From Zeaxanthinibacter sp. PT1 (GTDB lineage: Bacteria; Bacteroidota; Bacteroidia; Flavobacteriales; Flavobacteriaceae), in assembly GCF_028464225.1 (NCBI RefSeq), contig NZ_JAQPCN010000003.1, positions 310,001 through 374,000 of the forward strand: a DNA stretch of 64,000 bases, given 5' to 3'. How positions within the stretch are numbered: position 1 is the first letter of the stretch; every line of letters starts with the position of its first letter. Below, in pieces: positions 46,656 to 55,474 of the stretch. The translations under genes and the position numbers were made by a program. Below the pieces are notes generated by a model. That model was not told the DNA's origin, did no database searches, and saw only the letters and a list, made by a program, of their open reading frames with translations.

Positions 46656-49406
46656 ATGAAAAGTGAAATAGAACTAGAAAGGGATGAACTTATCTATAAT
46701 TTGCCTGTAGCAATTTATGGATGCGATTCTCAGGGATATATCGAGTTTTATAATAAAGCTGCTGCCACTTTATGGGGTAAACAACCGGTATTGGGAAAAG
46801 ATCGATGGTGTGGGGCTTTAAAAATATTGGATCTGAGTGGTAACCCTATTGATGCAGAATCTTCCGCTATGGCGATTGCTGTAAAAGAAGAGCGGATAGA
46901 TAATTCCGTCGTACTCATCGAAAATCACAAAGGGCTAAGGCGATACGTCATTCCCAATCCACAATTGCGATATTCACAGCAAGGTAAGATTTTAGGAGCT
47001 GTGAACACTTTAATTGATATCACTACACAGTTTGAGGAACGTAAGAAAATTGCTGAAAATGCCAAGCAATTTACTACTCTTGCGAACAGTATTCCCAACT
47101 TAGCTTGGATGGCACATCCTGATGGGTCAATTTACTGGTATAATCAGTACTGGTATGATTATACCGGGACTACTCATGAAGAGATGGCCGGATGTGGATG
47201 GAAGTCTGTTCATGATCCTGAACACTTACCCGCGGTAATAGAAAATTGGGAAAGGTCGATTGAGCTTGGAGAGCCTTTTGAAATGATTTTCCCTATAAAA
47301 GGGGCCAACCAGAAATTCCGAACCTTTCTCACTTGCGTATTCCCGGTTCGTGATGAATATGGAAAGGTTTTACATTGGTTCGGATCAATTACGGATATCA
47401 ACGAGCAGAAGAAATACTCTGAAGTCTTAGAGGCAATATTGTTGAAGAGCGAAAGTCAGAAGGAGGATATCCTCCAGTTCGCTCCGGATGCAGTTGTTTC
47501 TATCAATTCCCTGGGCCGGATAATAAGCTGGAACCCTGAGGCAGAAAACATATTTGGATGGAAGGAGAAAGAAGTAATGGGTAAAACCCTGACAGAAACC
47601 ATCATTCCTGATCGCTATGCCCAACGGCATAATACTGGAATGGCTAATTATTTAGAATCCGGTCAAGGACAGGTTCTCAATAAACTGGTAGAAGTATCAG
47701 CGGTAAAAAAAAGCGGTGAAGAAATTCCAATAGAATTAAAGATATCAGTCACAGAAAGAGATGGGGGTGAAATATTTATTGGTTTTATTCGAGATATAAG
47801 TCAGAGGAGTAAGACGGAAGAGATTATAAGGAACAAATCCAATCAGCTTATTGAAGCACAAAAATTAGCACATATTGGTAGTTGGGAATGGGATGTAAGT
47901 ACGAATAAAGTGGATTGGTCCGATGAACTCTACAGGATATACGGTTTAGTGCCCCAAGAAATTGAAATAGACTATAATTCTTTTTTAGAGCGAATCCATC
48001 CTGACGACAGGGACAACGTAAATGGAATTGTAGAAAAGGCGTTTAAAGATCTTCAACCATTCGCTTTCCACCACAGGGTGATTCACTCCGATGGAAGTAT
48101 ACGGATCCTCAGTGCTACCGGTAAAGTATTCACAGATTCTAAAGGAAGAACAGTTAAAATGACCGGAACCGGTCAGGATGTAACCGAACAAAAAAGAAAG
48201 GAAGCCGAGTTATTAGAGAGCGAAGAACGCTTTTATAAAATTTTTGATCACAACCCGGTACCTTTATCCCTTGCAGAATTAAAGACCAATAAGATCACCT
48301 ACGTAAATAATTTGTTTTGCTCTTTATTCGGCTATTCTAAAGAAGAAATTATTGGACAAAATGTCAATGAAATATTGTTTGATAGCGCTGAATATGAAAG
48401 AGTTGTAGCCTATATCTTTAGCCATTTGGACGAAATACGTAAGCTAGAAGAAATTAAGGCGTTAACGGTAAATGAGACGGAAAAGTTATTACTGCGACTG
48501 AAGGAAACTGATGCCATGAATGATTTTGAAGTGAAATATACCAGGAAAGATGGCACCAATTTCCCTGCAATTATTTCGTTCGAAGTTATACATATCAATT
48601 CCAAACGTTTTACCGTGACGTCATATATGGATATCACGGAAAGGAAAAAGGCTGAAGAGATTCTTAGGAAGAACAATGAAGAGCTAGAGCATATGAATAA
48701 AGAACTGGAGTCTTTTAATTATATAGCTAGTCATGACCTTCAGGAACCCTTGAGGAAAATCCAGTTATATGCGGACAGGATTATTGAATTAGAATATAAC
48801 CGGCTCTCCGAAAAAGGCAGGGACCAATTTAATCGAATGCATAATGCAGCCAGGAAAATGCAAGATCTCATCCGTGATTTATTATCGTATTCACGAGTGA
48901 ACTTCAATGAGGACGACCGAGAGTATATCAACTTAAATGATATCGTAGAGGATATAATACAGGAATTCAGCGAAACCATCACTGAAAAGGATGCTATTAT
49001 TGAAGTCGGAGACCTTGGTAAATTGAAAATATTTCAATACCAATTTCGTCAACTTGTACACAACCTGATCGGGAATGCATTAAAATTTTCAAAATCCGGA
49101 ATTCGCCCCCGGTTACGGATTAAAAGTGAATTTGACACCGGTAAAGGATTGGAAAAGGTCGAATTAGAGCCGAAAACAACATACTGTCACATTACATTCC
49201 GGGATGAGGGAATTGGATTTGCTGAAGAATATAGTGATAGGGTATTTGGGGTGTTCCAAAGGCTACATGGCAAAAATAAATATCCGGGTTCCGGGGTGGG
49301 GTTAACGATTGTCAAGAAAATTGTGGACAATCACAATGGTCATATTTCAGTGCAAAGTAAAGTTGAAGTAGGATCTACTTTTCACATCTATATCCCAGTG
49401 AACTGA
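46656..49406 (+). CDS. Multi-PAS sensor histidine kinase, soluble
   Basis: A 916-residue protein with no membrane segment. Five PAS-type modules can be followed, around residues 10-125, 140-260, 275-395, 405-520 and 535-665 (for example SINSLGRIISWNPEAENIFG and WEWDVSTNKVDWSDELYRIYG, the latter PAS_3-like with HPDDRDNV). The HisKA domain has the phospho-acceptor His693 in YIASHDLQEPLRKIQ, and the HATPase_c has HNLIGNALKFSK (N box), DEGIGFAEEY (G1) and GSGVGLTIVKKI (G2). No receiver domain and no response regulator lie next to it. The ATG is preferred over a TTG four codons upstream. Codon use looks AT-richer than the neighbours; it is bracketed by the 155-bp repeats. Confidence 0.93.
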   Translation: MKSEIELERDELIYNLPVAIYGCDSQGYIEFYNKAAATLWGKQPVLGKDRWCGALKILDLSGNPIDAESSAMAIAVKEERIDNSVVLIENHKGLRRYVIPNPQLRYSQQGKILGAVNTLIDITTQFEERKKIAENAKQFTTLANSIPNLAWMAHPDGSIYWYNQYWYDYTGTTHEEMAGCGWKSVHDPEHLPAVIENWERSIELGEPFEMIFPIKGANQKFRTFLTCVFPVRDEYGKVLHWFGSITDINEQKKYSEVLEAILLKSESQKEDILQFAPDAVVSINSLGRIISWNPEAENIFGWKEKEVMGKTLTETIIPDRYAQRHNTGMANYLESGQGQVLNKLVEVSAVKKSGEEIPIELKISVTERDGGEIFIGFIRDISQRSKTEEIIRNKSNQLIEAQKLAHIGSWEWDVSTNKVDWSDELYRIYGLVPQEIEIDYNSFLERIHPDDRDNVNGIVEKAFKDLQPFAFHHRVIHSDGSIRILSATGKVFTDSKGRTVKMTGTGQDVTEQKRKEAELLESEERFYKIFDHNPVPLSLAELKTNKITYVNNLFCSLFGYSKEEIIGQNVNEILFDSAEYERVVAYIFSHLDEIRKLEEIKALTVNETEKLLLRLKETDAMNDFEVKYTRKDGTNFPAIISFEVIHINSKRFTVTSYMDITERKKAEEILRKNNEELEHMNKELESFNYIASHDLQEPLRKIQLYADRIIELEYNRLSEKGRDQFNRMHNAARKMQDLIRDLLSYSRVNFNEDDREYINLNDIVEDIIQEFSETITEKDAIIEVGDLGKLKIFQYQFRQLVHNLIGNALKFSKSGIRPRLRIKSEFDTGKGLEKVELEPKTTYCHITFRDEGIGFAEEYSDRVFGVFQRLHGKNKYPGSGVGLTIVKKIVDNHNGHISVQSKVEVGSTFHIYIPVN

Positions 49407-50070
49407 TTGTTTTTAATTTGTGATCAGCTTCTTGCTTGAGAGCGAGGGAAGGATATAATCATTTTTACGGTTAAGAGGAGTCCACTATTTTTATTCACAT
49501 CCCATAAAATTTTACAAGAACATAAGTATTAGTTTACGAACCATATTTACAATACATAGGTCAACTCACCATAAATTTCGTTCTGCACTTGAGCACGCTT
49601 GCTATTATGATCTTCGGATTTGCCATTTACTCTTCTTAATATTTGACTGTCATGGCAGCAAGGTCGGATAAATAGCGGATATAAAACACCGCCTGGGGCA
49701 GCATTAACCCTGCCCCACTTTCAAATTAAAGTGTCCTACTGCAATAAACACGCAATAATTGTATTTTCTTTTTTAAACATGTCTCTGCTGGTTTTTTGCA
49801 GTGAAGCGGTATACCTTAAGAACGGGGAGGGGTCTAAGAATACCCCCTGCTACATCCTAAATCAGAATTATCAGATGGTATCATCTTGAGGTGAGGAATA
49901 CAATAAATATGTTGAAATGACCCGGAGACATCTTCCTTGTTCACAATCAGATAGGTGCGCCTGAGGAGGTCTAGCTATACCACCGGCATGGAGGAAAGAC
50001 AAGTGGTTAGAACTTCGACTTAATGTATAATTCTGTATCATTGTTAAGTCATGTCTATAAATTGCCGCCC
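49407..50070. other. ~660-bp gene-free region with the second repeat copy
   Basis: AT-rich spacer between the kinase and glycerate kinase. Apart from the downstream copy of the 155-bp repeat (49693-49848) I see no gene, tRNA or terminator. The upstream extension of the glycerate-kinase frame (from 50023) is not convincing as coding sequence. Confidence 0.5.
49693..49848 (+). repeat. 155-bp structured repeat, downstream copy
   Basis: Direct repeat of 45954-46107. Here the first stem is better formed: GGGGCAG (49695-49701) pairs with CTGCCCC (49710-49716). The second stem, ACTGCAATAAAC (49738-49749) with 49791-49802, has one mismatch. The palindrome GGTATACC (49808-49815) and hairpin GGGGT-ctaagaat-ACCCC (49829-49846) are kept. 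Changes that preserve pairing in the first stem between copies argue for a folded RNA or a protein-bound DNA structure. Confidence 0.8.
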
Positions 50071-51201
50071 ATGAAATTCGTAATAGCACCGGATAAATAC
50101 AAGGGCTCCCTGACCGCATTCCAGATCTGTGATGCGGTGGAAAAGGGAATCCGACTCGTATTTGAAGATGCAGAGGTAGTGAAGCTTCCTCTCGCAGATG
50201 GGGGAGATGGCACCATTGAGGTCGTCAAACATTACTTAAAAGGTGACAAGGTATTTATTACCGTCAAGGATCCGTTTGGCAGGCCAGTAAAGGCGTCTTA
50301 CCTGTACTCCACAGAATCTAAAACGGCTTTTATAGAGATGGCAGAAGCCTCCGGGCTGAAATTGCTGGAGGAAAGTGAGAAGGATTGCCTTCAAACTACG
50401 ACTATAGGTACAGGAGAACTTCTCGTGGATGCCATGGATAAAGGGGCGAACAAAATAATCCTTGGGATTGGTGGCAGTGCGACCAACGATGGTGGGATGG
50501 GCATGGCTACGGCCCTGGGATACCGATTCCTGGATATGAATGACCGGGAACTCGCCCCGATCGGGATCAATCTGGACCGTGTGTTTAGAATTGATACTTC
50601 TTCCGTTGATTCCAGGTTTAAATCGGTGTCGATCAAGGTGGCTTGTGATGTCAGTAATGACTTTTATGGACCACATGGGGCAGCTCATGTCTATGCCGCT
50701 CAGAAAGGGGCCTCTGAAGAAGAGATCGAGTTGTTAGACAAGGGTCTCCGCAATTTTGCTTCAGTGCTTAAAACAAGTTTCGATATCGATGTACAGGAAA
50801 TATCAGGTTCCGGCGCAGCAGGAGGGGTAGGAGGAGCATCTTTGGTCTTCCTTGATGCCGAATTGGAGTCGGGTATAGGTCTGATCAAGGATTTGGCAGG
50901 ATTTGATGAAAAACTCAGGGATGCAGACTGGATTATCACCGGGGAAGGTAAACTGGATGAACAGACCCTGGCGGGAAAGACAATCAGTGGTGTTATCACT
51001 TCAGCTAAAAAATTCGGTATTCCTGTCGCGGCATTTTGTGGGGCACTTAATATCAGCATTGAAAATCAGAAGTCCATAGGACTTTCCTACGCCGTAGCTA
51101 TTTTACAGGAAACAGGGAACCTGGAGCATGCCCTGTTAGCCAGTAATAAAAATCTTGTGCAGTCTGTTTACAACTGGGCAAATGTACTTCGAAACAAATA
51201 A
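50071..51201 (+). CDS. glxK: Glycerate kinase (GlxK/GarK type)
   Basis: A 376-residue glycerate 2-kinase of the type I (GlxK) family, which phosphorylates D-glycerate with ATP. The N-terminus MKFVIAPDKYKGSLTA is signature-like; ADGGDGTIEV, GIGGSATNDGGMGMATALG and GSGAAGGVGGASLVF are the conserved glycine-rich blocks, and TGEGKLDEQT is the catalytic C-terminal motif. I start at the ATG of MKFVIAPDK; a longer frame from 50023 adds 16 residues without family support. It is apparently monocistronic. Confidence 0.95.
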   Translation: MKFVIAPDKYKGSLTAFQICDAVEKGIRLVFEDAEVVKLPLADGGDGTIEVVKHYLKGDKVFITVKDPFGRPVKASYLYSTESKTAFIEMAEASGLKLLEESEKDCLQTTTIGTGELLVDAMDKGANKIILGIGGSATNDGGMGMATALGYRFLDMNDRELAPIGINLDRVFRIDTSSVDSRFKSVSIKVACDVSNDFYGPHGAAHVYAAQKGASEEEIELLDKGLRNFASVLKTSFDIDVQEISGSGAAGGVGGASLVFLDAELESGIGLIKDLAGFDEKLRDADWIITGEGKLDEQTLAGKTISGVITSAKKFGIPVAAFCGALNISIENQKSIGLSYAVAILQETGNLEHALLASNKNLVQSVYNWANVLRNK

Positions 51202-51404
51202 GGGGATTTCTGATCCTATTGTCACTGCGTCTATATAGTTACTGAATTTCATTCAGATACCCTTTTCAGGGCATCGCTCCTCGGGACCTATATTACAGGC
51301 ATAATGACCCTAATGTTTATCGAAGCTGATTATCGTCATTTTAATCAAGACTTTTCTAAGATACATTGGAGGTTTCAACGTAGTATTAATTTAAACAAAT
51401 GATC

Positions 51405-51734
51405 ATGTCAAACGAAGGAGGAAACATTGTATTAGCTCTCCTAACAGGAGCAGTCATCGGTGCAGGGATAGGAATTTTATATGCACCGGATGAAGGAGCG
51501 GCAACACGGAAAAAAATTAAAAAGAAAGTTGAGGATACCAGTCATGACCTTGCGGAACGTATTTCGCATGCTAAAGACGAGCTTACCAAAACGGCTAACC
51601 AGCAAAGGGAGACCTTTGAACGTAGGTTGGATGAAACTATCAGCCAGATGAGCTATAAGGCCGATGACATTATTGAGACACTGGAGCGTAAACTCGAGGA
51701 CTTAAGAAAGAAGAACGCTCAGCTTCAGAAATAG
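51405..51734 (+). CDS. YtxH domain-containing small membrane protein
   Basis: A 109-residue protein with an N-terminal glycine-rich membrane helix (NIVLALLTGAVIGAGIGILYAP) followed by a charged amphipathic coil, the layout of the YtxH/general-stress family. An ATG two codons earlier is an equally possible start. It heads a run of envelope-stress-type genes (holin-like, small protein, permease). Function of the family is unknown; induction by stress is reported for B. subtilis YtxH. Confidence 0.88.
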   Translation: MSNEGGNIVLALLTGAVIGAGIGILYAPDEGAATRKKIKKKVEDTSHDLAERISHAKDELTKTANQQRETFERRLDETISQMSYKADDIIETLERKLEDLRKKNAQLQK

Positions 51735-51740
51735 ATATCC

Positions 51741-52085
51741 GTGATGCTTCAAGGAATCAAAAATGATCTCGAGGATGTACACTCCGATGTACATTCGTAT
51801 TTTGAAGAGAGCGAAGCCTATCTGCAACTAAAAGTCTTTAAGGTCATTACGGGAATGGTTACCTCGTCTGTCCAGTGGTTACTGGTTGGAGTGGTAACCA
51901 TTATTAGTTTGTTGATTCTCTCTATTGCTGCGGCAGTTGCTATTGGCCAAGCCTTAGGTGAATATTACCAGGGGTTTTTGGTTGTAGGAGGGATATTGCT
52001 GTTTGTTACGTATTTATGCTATTGGGGACGGAACAGGATCAACTCCTCTTTATTACGCACTTTTTCCAGGTATTATTTTGAGTGA
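51741..52085 (+). CDS. Phage-holin-family (Holin-X-like) membrane protein
   Basis: A 114-residue protein with two membrane helices (WLLVGVVTIISLLILSIAAAV and FLVVGGILLFVTYLCYWG) joined by a short GEYYQGF loop and a charged N-terminal 40 residues. This is the pattern of the actinobacterial Holin-X/YqjE-like family; despite the name it is a chromosomal envelope protein, not a phage holin. Its stop overlaps the next start by one base (TGATG). Confidence 0.82.
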   Translation: MMLQGIKNDLEDVHSDVHSYFEESEAYLQLKVFKVITGMVTSSVQWLLVGVVTIISLLILSIAAAVAIGQALGEYYQGFLVVGGILLFVTYLCYWGRNRINSSLLRTFSRYYFE

Positions 52086-52348
52086 TGAAAAGAAGCTACT
52101 CCTCTTTAGATGAAATTGATGAACACCTTCAGGTTTTGAAGTTAAAACGAGATATTTATAGGGAGCGCATTAAACTGCAACTAAACAAGACCAAGAACAA
52201 CTTTGTGCCTAATATAAAGAGCGATCTTTTACAGATGCTCAAGATGATGTTGGTCACCCTGGCAATTAAGAATATCACAGCAAAATTACTCCGGTCGCCT
52301 GCTCAGTCAAAGGAAAAGAATCCTTTGCATAAGCGGGCTGCTTCATAA
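52085..52348 (+). CDS. Small basic protein of the YtxH/holin cluster, unrecognised
   Basis: An 87-residue, lysine- and arginine-rich protein (SLDEIDEHLQVLKLKRDIYRERIKLQ...). It is predicted helical with a weakly amphipathic middle (LLQMLKMMLVTLAIKNITAKLL), similar to the third gene usually found beside YtxH and holin-like genes in flavobacteria. It starts inside the stop codon of the holin-like gene, so expression is coupled. Function unknown. Confidence 0.75.
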   Translation: MKRSYSSLDEIDEHLQVLKLKRDIYRERIKLQLNKTKNNFVPNIKSDLLQMLKMMLVTLAIKNITAKLLRSPAQSKEKNPLHKRAAS

Positions 52349-52498
52349 GTCAGGTAATGGAAATAAGTAGTCTGATTGTAAATATATTAGTCGATTAAAA
52401 GTTTTGTCAGGCTATACAAATAGTGTTAATCAGTACGGCGGTTTAGACCGAATTTTAAAAACCCATCTCCGCGGGGATATCATCGATATAATTGTTTT

Positions 52499-52627
52499 AT
52501 GAAAAAGTATACGGTAAATCTTCCCCATATATTTTATTTTTTAGCATCGGTAAGTTTAATTTTCTATATCCTTATTGCTGCCAAGGTGGTATGGGTGCCC
52601 ATGTTATTTAGTTTTTTTTTGCCCTGA
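52499..52627 (+). pseudogene. 5' part of the PerM-family gene, separated by a frameshift
   Basis: This open frame encodes the missing N-terminus of the next gene: MKKYTVNLPHIFYFLASVSL, then a hydrophobic stretch and VWVPMLFSFF. It runs into a stop at 52625-52627 directly after a run of nine T (52612-52620). Adding one T would join it to the downstream frame as ...MLFSFFFALMLKPVVSF, exactly the first-helix/loop layout of AI-2E permeases (small residue then K-P-V). The downstream frame uses an ATG that overlaps this stop (TGATG). So the gene is either frameshifted, a sequence error, or read by slippage. Confidence 0.75.
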
Positions 52628-53637
52628 TGCTAAAACCTGTAGTATCGTTCTTTGAACGTTACCTGCGCAGAAAAATCCCATCCATCCTTTTCGCTTACCT
52701 GGTCGCCGTGGTACCCTTGGTTGCATTGATATTATTCTTTTTTAATCAGTCCAGGATCTTATTCGGAGACCTTCCCTCCGTTCGTCCAAAAGTAATTGAA
52801 GTAACCACTGGCTGGATGGACTGGCTGGATCAAAAATTCAATTTAGATCCACGTACTTCTTCAGACTGGATTTCTGAAAATGTCATAGGGGTGTTCGATG
52901 TTCCTTTAGAGCTGATCAGGGAAAGTTTTGAGTCGGGTACCATTGTGATCGCCAATGCCGTACTCATCATTCTGATCACCTATTTCATGTTACTCTACAG
53001 AACTTCGTTTAAGAATTACCTGCTCGCGCAGGCTAGCCCAAAGAACAGAAAATCCTTGGAACAATTATTCATAAAACTGCAGGCCTTAACAAAAAGATAC
53101 ATGATAGGGCAGGGGATAATAATTATAATCCTCGGTTTTCTGATTGGTTCCGGTCTTTGGCTGATCGGAGTTCCGTACGCCTATTTCTGGGGATTCCTGG
53201 CCGGTTTCCTGGAGATCATTCCATACCTGGGGACCACTGTTGGCGGAATTTTGCCTTTTGTGTATATGCTGATGGTCTCTGATAGTTTATGGCAGCCCTG
53301 GGCGGTTATTGGGCTCTATATATTGGTACAACAGATAGAAGGCAACCTGATATCTCCTAATGTAATGGGACCTAGTATAAAAATAAACCCGCTTTTTATC
53401 ATTTTGGGATTATTCCTTGGAGGAGTAATGTGGGGTATTTCGGGTATGATTCTCGCCTTACCGGTACTGGCGATCAGTAAAGAAGTTCTCCGAACTTTCG
53501 AGGTCACGGAACCATTCAGTTATATACTGGAAGACGGACTCTCTAAAAAGTCGCGCATATTCCTGGATCGCTATGACGATGTAAAGCATCGTATGACGTC
53601 CTTATTTTTTGATGAGCGAGAAGAAAGGGAGAAGTGA
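52627..53637 (+). CDS. AI-2E/PerM-family transporter (main frame; N-terminus in another frame)
   Basis: A 336-residue membrane protein of the PerM family (DUF20, TIGR/PFAM AI-2E transport). Features visible are the KPVVSFFERYLRRKIPS opening, a soluble loop region (residues ~50-110), hydrophobic helices (VLIILITYFMLLY, IIIIILGFLIGSGLWLIGVPYAYFWGFLAGFLEIIPYLG) and the conserved G-x-x-x-x-x-P-x-x-x-G motif region. Its first transmembrane helix is missing here because it lies in the preceding frame. Family members export signals or unknown solutes. It follows the YtxH run after 150 bp. Confidence 0.85.
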   Translation: MLKPVVSFFERYLRRKIPSILFAYLVAVVPLVALILFFFNQSRILFGDLPSVRPKVIEVTTGWMDWLDQKFNLDPRTSSDWISENVIGVFDVPLELIRESFESGTIVIANAVLIILITYFMLLYRTSFKNYLLAQASPKNRKSLEQLFIKLQALTKRYMIGQGIIIIILGFLIGSGLWLIGVPYAYFWGFLAGFLEIIPYLGTTVGGILPFVYMLMVSDSLWQPWAVIGLYILVQQIEGNLISPNVMGPSIKINPLFIILGLFLGGVMWGISGMILALPVLAISKEVLRTFEVTEPFSYILEDGLSKKSRIFLDRYDDVKHRMTSLFFDEREEREK

Positions 53638-53698
53638 CAAGGGGTCGATTTACAATCCCGTAATAATCGACATATTTCTTGAAGTGGCCTGGCATGCC

Positions 53699-54685
53699 TT
53701 AGTCACGGGATTTCTCAGACTTCGCTTTTTTGCGCTCTAGTTTCCGGAAATAACCCCTGGTCAGGAAGTTGTGTTGCAATGCCTCCATATTCTGGTTAAA
53801 CCGGTACATTCCCTGATCCAGGTTTTGCACAGTACGCTCCAGATGCCCGACCAGGACGGTATCCGTTGAAAGGTAATTGATGGCGCCCTTACCTTCTTTA
53901 ATTTCTCCGACCATGGCATCCAGTTGGGTGGCGACGGAATGGAGATGAACTGAAGAATTCTCTAGATGGTCAATAGTAAGCCGAAGTTTAGCTCCGGCAA
54001 TAGAATCACTGAACACGGTACTTGCCACACTCTGTTCGATATTGTATTTTCCAATCACCGTACCCAGCTCCTTCATCATCATCGCGGTATTTTCACTTGC
54101 CAGCCTCAGGTTTCTAAGGGTTTCCTGCAGATCTTCTGCCATTTCCGGTTCATTTAGTAAACGCCCTATAGCCCCTGTATTGGAATTCATAGAACCAGAA
54201 ATTCGCAACAGGTCCTGGAGGAGTAAAGCTGCATTTTCATTGGTTACACTCAGGGTATTGAGCATATCCGCAGTAGCTACCCTGCTGTAAGACGATATCA
54301 TAGTTTCCGGCTTAACAAGGGAGGCTTCACCCTGGCCGGGAACGATGTTGATGATCATACTTCCCACCAGGCCATCAGAACCTATGGTTGCCAGGGCGTT
54401 CTTTTTTATGTGCGGTAACATCTTGTTCTGGATCAGCATGGCTACAGATATAGCTGTGTCATTGATCATTTCAATGTCTTTTACGGTCCCGATATTGATC
54501 CCTGCATATCTCACGTTATTGCCTTTTTGCAAACCATTTACATTTTTGAAGGTAGTGTGCAGGGTGAATGTGTTTCCGAAAATGTGTTGCTGGTTACCGA
54601 TCAGGTAAGCCGCCAGGACAATGAGGATGGTTCCTGCAACGACAAAAATCCCGAGTCGAAATTTTTCTTTGGCTGTTTTTTCCAT
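53699..54685 (-). CDS. mlaD: MlaD family protein (MCE domain), phospholipid transport
   Basis: A 328-residue periplasmic protein anchored by one N-terminal helix (FRLGIFVVAGTILIVLAAYLIG). The MCE domain follows (NGLQKGNNVRYAGINIGTVKDIEMI, the conserved G-L-x-x-G-x-x-V-R-x-x-G-I-x-V-G pattern), and a long coiled region fills the C-terminal half. MlaD hexamers form the phospholipid shuttle of the Mla ABC system. It is the last gene of mlaE-mlaF-mlaD; mlaB and mlaC are not here, a common layout in Bacteroidota. It converges with the PerM gene. Confidence 0.93.
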   Translation of the reverse strand: MEKTAKEKFRLGIFVVAGTILIVLAAYLIGNQQHIFGNTFTLHTTFKNVNGLQKGNNVRYAGINIGTVKDIEMINDTAISVAMLIQNKMLPHIKKNALATIGSDGLVGSMIINIVPGQGEASLVKPETMISSYSRVATADMLNTLSVTNENAALLLQDLLRISGSMNSNTGAIGRLLNEPEMAEDLQETLRNLRLASENTAMMMKELGTVIGKYNIEQSVASTVFSDSIAGAKLRLTIDHLENSSVHLHSVATQLDAMVGEIKEGKGAINYLSTDTVLVGHLERTVQNLDQGMYRFNQNMEALQHNFLTRGYFRKLERKKAKSEKSRD

Positions 54686-54688
54686 GAT

Positions 54689-55474
54689 TTATTTTTTAAA
54701 GAATGCTTCTACTTTAGGGTCGGCAGAAGTTATCAGATCCTCGTAAGTTCCCTCGGCATAATTAATGCCGTCTACCAGTAATATCATACGGTCAGAAATT
54801 ACCCTGGCACAATCCACATCATGTGTTATAATCAGGGAAGAGGTGCCGTATTTTGCCTGGATTCTAAGCATCAGCTCTATAATTTCTTTGGAGGTGATAG
54901 GATCCAGGCCACTGGTCGGTTCGTCATAGAGAATAATTTTTGGCTGTAAGATCAAGGTCCTGGCAAGAGCTACCCGTCTTTTCATACCACCAGAAAGCTC
55001 TGCGGGCATCAGGTCAATGGCATCGGCCAATCCGACACTTTCCAGGGCTTCCAGGACAAGAGGTGTGGTATCCGTCAACGGTCCTAATTTCTTTTTATGC
55101 CTGCGCATAGGAAATTCCAGGTTTTCCCGTACCGTCATAGAATCATATAGTGCGCTTCCCTGGAATAAAAAACCGATATCTGAACGCAGGGTATCCAGCG
55201 TTTCCCTGTTCAGCGTTTTTATCTCATTGTTCATTACGGAAATGTAACCACTATCAGGTTTGATAAGCCCGATCAGGCATTTGATCATTACGGATTTCCC
55301 AGAGCCGGATTTCCCCATCACCACGAGATTTTCTCCTTTATAGAGCTTCATGTTGAACCCTTTAAGGACATGCACTTTGCCAAAACTTTTGTAGAGATCC
55401 CTGATATCGATAATCACTTCCCTTTCCAGGTCTTCCTGCGCATTGGTCCGGATACTATGTGTTTCCCTTTTCAT
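54689..55474 (-). CDS. mlaF: Phospholipid ABC transporter ATP-binding protein MlaF
   Basis: A 261-residue ABC ATPase. Walker A is MGKSGSGKSVMIKC, Q loop FLFQGSALYD, signature ELSGGMKRRVALA, Walker B IILYDEPTSGLD and H loop IITHDVDCARVIS. The signature form SGGMKRR and the downstream CDSLDPIT-like TSGLDPITSKE are typical of MlaF. It overlaps mlaE by 4 bases and precedes mlaD by 3. Confidence 0.95.
   Translation of the reverse strand: MKRETHSIRTNAQEDLEREVIIDIRDLYKSFGKVHVLKGFNMKLYKGENLVVMGKSGSGKSVMIKCLIGLIKPDSGYISVMNNEIKTLNRETLDTLRSDIGFLFQGSALYDSMTVRENLEFPMRRHKKKLGPLTDTTPLVLEALESVGLADAIDLMPAELSGGMKRRVALARTLILQPKIILYDEPTSGLDPITSKEIIELMLRIQAKYGTSSLIITHDVDCARVISDRMILLVDGINYAEGTYEDLITSADPKVEAFFKK

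Noticed and set aside
51741-52085. Holin-like gene as a sign of a prophage.
   Set aside because: No other phage genes nearby; this family is a chromosomal envelope component in many Bacteroidota.
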